Shown here piece after piece: positions 7,191 through 9,597 of a stretch of 9,597 bases of DNA. The stretch covers positions 1-9,597 of the forward strand of contig JAMDCE010000067.1 in the NCBI GenBank assembly GCA_023489135.1. Reading direction: 5' to 3'. The notes below the pieces were generated by a model, which worked only from the letters and a program-made list of their open reading frames with translations, ran no database searches and was not told the DNA's origin. Source of the DNA: Chloroflexota bacterium. GTDB lineage: Bacteria; Chloroflexota; Chloroflexia; JAMDCE01. The position numbers and the translations under genes are program-made. Each line of letters starts with the position of its first letter. Positions within the stretch are counted from its first letter, which is position 1.

Positions 7191-7373
7191 GTGTTGGACG
7201 GCTTCTATCCCGATCTGCTACCATTAGCAGCATGCACGATGGACATAGCGACCACTGATCTAAACAAATGCACTTCGTGCCACACAGGTAACCAGGCAAG
7301 GAACCGATCGTTCTTGGCCGACCATCTGCCGTTGCGACAGAAAGCACTTCAAGAGGGCGGAGGCTTCCCGTGA
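7191..7373 (+). CDS. Short ORF tail overlapping the next gene (possible truncated gene)
   Basis: The frame ends with TGA at 7371-7373, which overlaps the GTG start of the large downstream gene as GTGA. Such an overlap normally means two co-translated genes. A GTG at 7191 would give 60 residues, and an ATG at 7239 would give 44; neither has a ribosome-binding site. The frame is open further left (to about 7032), but there it lies antisense to the methyltransferase remnant. The best reading is the C-terminal stump of a gene whose front was lost at the junction near 7160-7187. The sequence 'DLNKCTSCHTGNQ' contains CxxCH, but there is no signal peptide and nothing else suggests a cytochrome. Family unknown. 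Confidence 0.35.
   Translation: MLDGFYPDLLPLAACTMDIATTDLNKCTSCHTGNQARNRSFLADHLPLRQKALQEGGGFP
7359..7363 (+). promoter_or_regulatory. Ribosome-binding site that sets the GTG start at 7370
   Basis: GGAGG, six bases before GTG at 7370-7372. It decides the start of the large rightward gene, which would otherwise be placed at a later ATG such as 7817. Confidence 0.75.
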
Positions 7374-9597
7374 GTCGTCGAGCTCAACGATGTGGACATA
7401 GAGGCAAGGCTCCCCGATGGGGACGTAAACAAAGGCCTCGCTCTGCCATACGTACGGGGATTGATTGGCAGCGTATCGATAGAGCTCTGAGTAAGTTCGA
7501 GCCGGAATCGCTCATCACATTGCTCACCGCCGCCGTAAACTCCCCCGGATGTGGGCACCGTCTGCCCTCACTCACGCTGCTTTGGACGCGCGCGGTGTGC
7601 AACCCACCGAAAGGCACTGTCATACCTCGGCGATCTGCCTTGCCCAAACTTCTCGGTGTGGCGCGTAAGGCAGCTCCGCAACTTTGGGACGTAGAGGACT
7701 GGTGGTTACTTGATCCTCGACTTATCGTGAAGTTCCCCCTTCGTGGAAGGCGTCTAGCTTTCCACCCGGGACCGTTCATCAATCCCCTTCAGATCCTCAG
7801 GGCAGCAACGATGGTGGCGGAGGCCATCGACCCCTTCATCCTCGATCGACACGGATTCCGGCTCAGCGATTTGGTGGAAGCGGCGTTAGCGTATTCCGAC
7901 CACTGCTTGAGCAATGTTCGGCCCAGTTGGCCAGTCGGCAGACTTCCGCGCGATGCCGGCGAGCCGGAACATGAAAGTCTCAAGACCCGAATCAGGAGAA
8001 TCGCGATAGCAGCCGTCGCCCTAAATGACTCAGAGGTCGAGGCGGCGTCTATTCACGTTCCAGATGAGGAGTGGCAATTGATATGCGAGGTCCCCGCGCA
8101 GGCGGCGGCTGCGTGGGCCTGGGCAACCAGGCCTGCGGACGCGCTACAGCTTTCAATAGCACCAATTGAGCCGATGCTCGGGAGCACGCTCAACATAAGA
8201 ACTGACTCAGGCGAGAGACCGCTACCAGTTGCCCTGGTACTCGATGCGCTTACCGTGGCCGTCGCTGAGCTTGGTGCAGAGGCCGCTGCGGACGAAGCTT
8301 GTCGCTCCAGACTGCAAGAGATTACAGAACTGCGGGCTCTTGCTGTATTCGATCAACGACGAGGTGAATCCTTTCAAAACCCCCGCCTTCACAATCTTCT
8401 GGACGATCATAAAGGTCTAGTAACCGTCGCAGTGCCCGACTCACGGCACGCCTTCGTCATCGGCGTGGCGAGCGGCCTCGATTTGAATAGCATCCGCCAA
8501 TCAATCGAGGAGATCAATCGCCAAATGGACCAGTTTGACGCGCCCAGCATTCACCGCTTGGGCGATGGCTTTGATCCGAGAGGAGCCGTCTTTCGGGTGA
8601 CAATCTACGGGGGACCTGTTCAGATGTCTTTCACCGCTCGGCGGGATAGCGCCTGGATACATGTGGATGATGTGGTCAATATGGCAATTGAGGCAAATGA
8701 GTCGGAACCCGGCCAAGTGATTGGCATCGATTACATCTTTCAATTCTTGGATGAGCTGTCGACAACACCGGGCATCAAACAGCTTCTTGCCTTCGATTTT
8801 GATTATCTCTGGCGTCACTGGCTTGAGTACGGGGTTCTGAATGTCACTGGGATGAAGGATGTCGCATTGCATCCGAATCCAGTGCCCGACCAACGGCACT
8901 GGGTGCGTGCAGCGGCGTGGGAGCCATTCGAGGCCGTACTGACTGCTGCTGGGTTTCCGCCATCTTGGGATTGGTTCATTGCCCGTCTGGACAAGGAGCC
9001 AGGACAGGCGACCGTTGGATATCTCCACCACCTTTACCAGGTAATAGCGGATCCTCCGCTCATCCTTCATACGCCGATCGACCTAACGCTCGGCGAGGTC
9101 CGAATTGACCCGGTCTTGCCGTTCCACCTGGCCGGCAGCGTCATCCTTACCATCGTTGGCAACCGAGACGTTGCTAGAGCCTTCACGTTCACGGAGCACT
9201 CCGTGCTAGTTTGCGATCTAATTGTCGAGCGTCGCCCTATGTTGACGCCGGATGGAGAGATCGCTCTTTTCGGCTGCGCGGCAACAGTGGCACCGCGGCC
9301 GTACTTGGGAGTCAAGCTAGGCCTGGATTGGTTTCAGTTGCTCGCTCGAGATAGCACAACAGCACATAATCTTCTGGGCGATGTCTTCCTTGCTGGTCTC
9401 GTTCAGATTTCCGACCTAGCCGATTCGGCCAGACTGCAATTTCTCGGGGCCTGGCGGTCGGCGCCCCCTGTGCTACTCCTTGAAGCTCATCAGGCGGCGT
9501 TGGGTGTAGTATATCAGGGCCGGACGCGACTACCGCGGAGCCCCGCCACTCGGGGCAGAGCCCGACGGGCACTTGCGCGTGCCATTATCAATAGAAA
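7370..9597 (+). CDS. Large protein of unknown function (at least 742 aa, cut by right edge)
   Basis: I read this frame codon by codon from the GTG at 7370 to the edge and found no stop. The start is supported by GGAGG six bases upstream and by the GTGA overlap with the preceding frame. Residues 1-28 are strongly basic (Arg/Lys-rich). The rest is a soluble mix of helices and strands with no signal peptide, membrane segment, Walker motif or clear catalytic motif. Recognisable local patterns include 'VEDWWLLDPRLIVKFPLRG' (108-126), 'AEAIDPFILDRHGF', a strand-rich centre, and near the edge 'LGAWRSAPPVLLLE' followed by 'HQAALGVVYQGRTRLPRS' and an Arg-rich helix. This resembles, from memory only, long uncharacterised proteins of actinobacteria; I cannot name a family. 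Codons are richer in G+C than in the left operon, suggesting a separate origin. Its neighbours beyond the edge would be the best guide to its role. Confidence 0.8.
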   Translation, partial: MSRRAQRCGHRGKAPRWGRKQRPRSAIRTGIDWQRIDRALSKFEPESLITLLTAAVNSPGCGHRLPSLTLLWTRAVCNPPKGTVIPRRSALPKLLGVARKAAPQLWDVEDWWLLDPRLIVKFPLRGRRLAFHPGPFINPLQILRAATMVAEAIDPFILDRHGFRLSDLVEAALAYSDHCLSNVRPSWPVGRLPRDAGEPEHESLKTRIRRIAIAAVALNDSEVEAASIHVPDEEWQLICEVPAQAAAAWAWATRPADALQLSIAPIEPMLGSTLNIRTDSGERPLPVALVLDALTVAVAELGAEAAADEACRSRLQEITELRALAVFDQRRGESFQNPRLHNLLDDHKGLVTVAVPDSRHAFVIGVASGLDLNSIRQSIEEINRQMDQFDAPSIHRLGDGFDPRGAVFRVTIYGGPVQMSFTARRDSAWIHVDDVVNMAIEANESEPGQVIGIDYIFQFLDELSTTPGIKQLLAFDFDYLWRHWLEYGVLNVTGMKDVALHPNPVPDQRHWVRAAAWEPFEAVLTAAGFPPSWDWFIARLDKEPGQATVGYLHHLYQVIADPPLILHTPIDLTLGEVRIDPVLPFHLAGSVILTIVGNRDVARAFTFTEHSVLVCDLIVERRPMLTPDGEIALFGCAATVAPRPYLGVKLGLDWFQLLARDSTTAHNLLGDVFLAGLVQISDLADSARLQFLGAWRSAPPVLLLEAHQAALGVVYQGRTRLPRSPATRGRARRALARAIINR

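Noticed and set aside
7260..7290. CxxCH heme-binding motif (CTSCH) in the short ORF tail
   Set aside because: A single short motif with no signal peptide, no heme-ligand context and a truncated frame; most likely chance.
8501..9070. 189-residue minus-strand frame
   Set aside because: Antisense to the 742-codon rightward gene, which has a strong ribosome-binding site and a much longer open frame.
1..9597. CRISPR array, tRNA, rRNA or complete insertion sequence
   Set aside because: I looked for regularly spaced repeats, tRNA-like arms and transposase motifs (such as DDE-type) and saw none.

Overview
The window holds two divergent protein-coding blocks separated by about 1.8 kb of gene-poor, partly decayed DNA. 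Both outer genes run off the window edges. The organism cannot be named from the sequence. The start sites have clear Shine-Dalgarno motifs, two genes are joined by 4-base GTGA overlaps, and there are no introns, so it is a prokaryote. By eye the base composition is intermediate on the left and richer in G+C on the right, which fits a mosaic accessory (defence-island-like) region.

Left block (minus strand, about 5381 down to 1): an operon of three genes resembling the first genes of a BREX/Pgl phage-defence locus. In transcription order they are: (1) a fusion of a UPF0758/RadC-type helix-hairpin-helix domain to a BrxA-like helical domain; (2) a small BrxB-like protein that starts inside the stop codon of gene 1; (3) a very large BrxC/PglY-like P-loop ATPase. 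The ATPase coding sequence shifts frame once, at a C-run near 2582-2584. The first frame holds Walker A and Walker B. The rest (861 codons) stays open in another frame to the window edge. A methyltransferase (PglX) and phosphatase (PglZ), if present, would lie to the left, outside the window.

Middle (5382-7190): upstream of the operon there is a perfect inverted repeat (possible operator), then a run of small hairpins without convincing genes. A broken class I SAM-dependent methyltransferase follows on the minus strand (6571-7172). It is split over three frames and its SAM-binding glycine motif is damaged. A perfect 14-bp tandem duplication (7160-7187) sits at its 5' end and may mark a junction.

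Right block (plus strand, 7191-9597): a short ORF tail ends in a GTGA overlap with a large gene that has a strong ribosome-binding site. This gene encodes at least 742 residues of a protein I cannot assign to a named family. It has a basic N-terminus and extends past the right edge.

The most interesting points are the RadC-N/BrxA fusion as the lead gene of a BREX-like operon, the single frameshift in its core ATPase, and the large unassigned protein on the other strand.
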